Below are positions 14,217-15,192 of a stretch of DNA of 15,192 bases, piece by piece. The notes under the pieces are model-generated. The model did no database searches, was not told where the DNA came from, and saw only the letters and a list, made by a program, of their open reading frames with translations. How positions within the stretch are numbered: position 1 is the first letter of the stretch; each line of letters begins with the position of its first letter. The DNA is from WRIS01 sp050945135 (GTDB lineage Bacteria > Actinomycetota > Coriobacteriia > Coriobacteriales > Eggerthellaceae). The translations under genes and the position numbers were made by a program. Location of the stretch: NCBI GenBank assembly GCA_050945135.1, contig JBMNSJ010000048.1:1-15192 (forward strand). Reading direction: 5' to 3'.

Positions 14217-14831
14217 ATGGGTGAGGGAATCAGAGCGGAAATGGCTTCGGGTAAATGGTTTGAAGCAGGCGACCTTTCTTTGGCAGAAGATCGAGCATAT
14301 GCGAGTAGCGTTATGCGGAAATACAACTATGACCAGGAATTAAATGACGAAGAACGCACTGGGTTGCTTCGTGAGCTTTTTGGTGCGTTTGGTGACCATA
14401 GCTCTATAGCCCCAGGCTTGCAGGTAGATTATGGCTACAACGTCTTTATCGGTGAGCGCTGTTTCATTAACTATAACTGTAGCATGCTCGATGGCGCACC
14501 AATCACCTTCGGAGATGACGTGTGGGTGGGACCCCAGGTGGTGTTTGCGACAGCTCTTCACCCGCTTCTAGCCGAAGAACGCAACATGAGGATTGATGTA
14601 CAGGGCGAAGTTCATCTATGGGAAAGAAGCGAAGAAATACGTATCGGTAATGGTGTATGGATAGCCTCAAATGCAACGATAAACCCAGGAGTAACCATCG
14701 GAGACGGGGCAGTTATCGGTGCGGGAAGCGTGGTTACCAAAGATATTCCTGCAGGAGTGCTCGCTTTCGGCTCTCCCTGTAAGCCGGTGCGAGCCATAAG
14801 CGAAGCCGATCACGAGAACCTGCCGCTCTAG
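14217..14831 (+). CDS. Sugar O-acetyltransferase (LacA/Maa type, left-handed beta-helix)
   Basis: This 204-residue enzyme should transfer acetyl from acetyl-CoA to a sugar hydroxyl (maltose, galactoside or related). The N-terminal Mac helix region, MASGKWFEAGDLSLAEDRAYA (9-29), is typical. Hexapeptide repeats run from about 70 to 182 (VFIGERCFINYNC, ITFGDDVWVGPQV, IGNGVWIASNATI, IGDGAVIGAGSVV), and the catalytic His115 lies in ATALHPLLAEER as in GAT enzymes. GSPCKPVRAI closes the domain. I chose the ATG at 14217 because AAGGGGG precedes it and the Mac domain starts there; a frame from 14139 adds 26 non-homologous residues. It stands alone with no sugar-uptake neighbour. Confidence 0.92.
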   Translation: MGEGIRAEMASGKWFEAGDLSLAEDRAYASSVMRKYNYDQELNDEERTGLLRELFGAFGDHSSIAPGLQVDYGYNVFIGERCFINYNCSMLDGAPITFGDDVWVGPQVVFATALHPLLAEERNMRIDVQGEVHLWERSEEIRIGNGVWIASNATINPGVTIGDGAVIGAGSVVTKDIPAGVLAFGSPCKPVRAISEADHENLPL

Positions 14832-15192
14832 CTCCTAGCCCGGCATCACCTACAATTCACAATCATTCTTCGACTGAATTATTCTTAAAGTTTGCATTAT
14901 TTAGGCAGACACCGCCCTTAGTCCGGGTTTTAGAGGCAGCTCACGGCGCTCTGTCGGTGATATGTTCAAAGAAATGCCAGCTCACAGATTTGAGAGATAT
15001 CAATCTGCGCTTGAGATCTTGTGTAAAGTCCGGATTAGGGACCTTCTCTGCCCGCAGAGCCGCAGCTCTATGTTAAACCACCATGTGCAAATGCCTGGTC
15101 ATGTTTGCATATCGAATCCTATCCCAGTAAGGAAGGAAAGGCCTTGCCTCAAGGTGTGTGAGCTGTCTTGTATATAGATATCGTCCCTCGTA
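14832..15192. other. Right-edge gap with no supported gene
   Basis: A 71-codon plus-strand frame from 14962 has no good ribosome binding site and no recognisable domain. A minus-strand frame is open from the window edge to a TAA at 15075-15073 (39 codons), which could be the C-terminus of a gene lying further right or chance. Small inverted repeats are AGAGC-cgca-GCTCT at 15056-15069 and TGCAAA-N12-TTTGCA at 15086-15109. Neither is followed by a T-run. Confidence 0.5.

Noticed and set aside
13856..14326. 156-codon minus-strand ORF overlapping the acetyltransferase start
   Set aside because: Its N-terminal part is antisense to the well-supported acetyltransferase gene, and the rest has no recognised domain or start signal.
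14962..15177. 71-codon plus-strand ORF near the right edge
   Set aside because: Poor start context, no family resemblance and unusual Cys/Arg/His-rich composition.
15073..15192. Minus-strand frame open to the window edge (39 codons), possible partial gene
   Set aside because: Too short to exclude chance and no motif recognised; sequence to the right would decide it.

Overview
The window looks like a piece of chromosome from an anaerobic, medium-GC actinobacterium. The best guess is class Coriobacteriia, a Cryptobacterium/Slackia/Eggerthella-like organism. This is inferred from gene content: an actinobacterial-type TlyA, a UPF0210/DUF711 protein, a very large 2-hydroxyacyl-CoA dehydratase activase-like protein, and one apparently leaderless promoter. 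It is not proven by any marker gene. Most genes are housekeeping or metabolic. There is no CRISPR array, rRNA or recognisable tRNA.

Left part (1-3210). The window opens inside the 3' end of an IS3-family transposase gene. Its probable right terminal repeat ends near 122. Next comes a lysC-asd operon covering the first two steps of the aspartate pathway (lysine, threonine, methionine, diaminopimelate). lysC carries an in-frame internal Shine-Dalgarno and ATG that would give a separate ACT-domain beta subunit. A strong hairpin separates asd from a convergent PadR-family regulator gene.

Middle part (3211-7277). The 529-nt gap between padR and tlyA holds a probable padR promoter with operator-like dyad, two short tandem repeats, a 15/16 match to the ParB-binding parS site, and a tlyA promoter whose TATAAT lies exactly where a leaderless transcript would begin at the tlyA ATG. 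tlyA overlaps a yccF-like membrane protein gene. A DUF711 gene then lies on the minus strand, divergent from a TetR-family regulator. A 19-bp dyad sits at the predicted tetR start of transcription.

Right part (7278-15192). tetR is followed 39 nt later by a 1542-residue protein built from two BadF/BcrA-type ATPase modules, a cysteine cluster and two HgdB/DUF2229-type modules. rsmI and a YgjP-type metallopeptidase gene follow with little or no spacing, so tetR to ygjP may be one transcription unit. An 808-nt stretch without a convincing gene holds a decayed ~34-nt repeat and a hairpin. A LacA/Maa-type sugar O-acetyltransferase gene follows, and the last 360 nt show no gene I can support.

No wholly new system is evident. 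The items most worth follow-up are the double-module activase/dehydratase protein with its TetR/DUF711 neighbourhood, the parS-like site, the internal lysC start, and the leaderless tlyA promoter.
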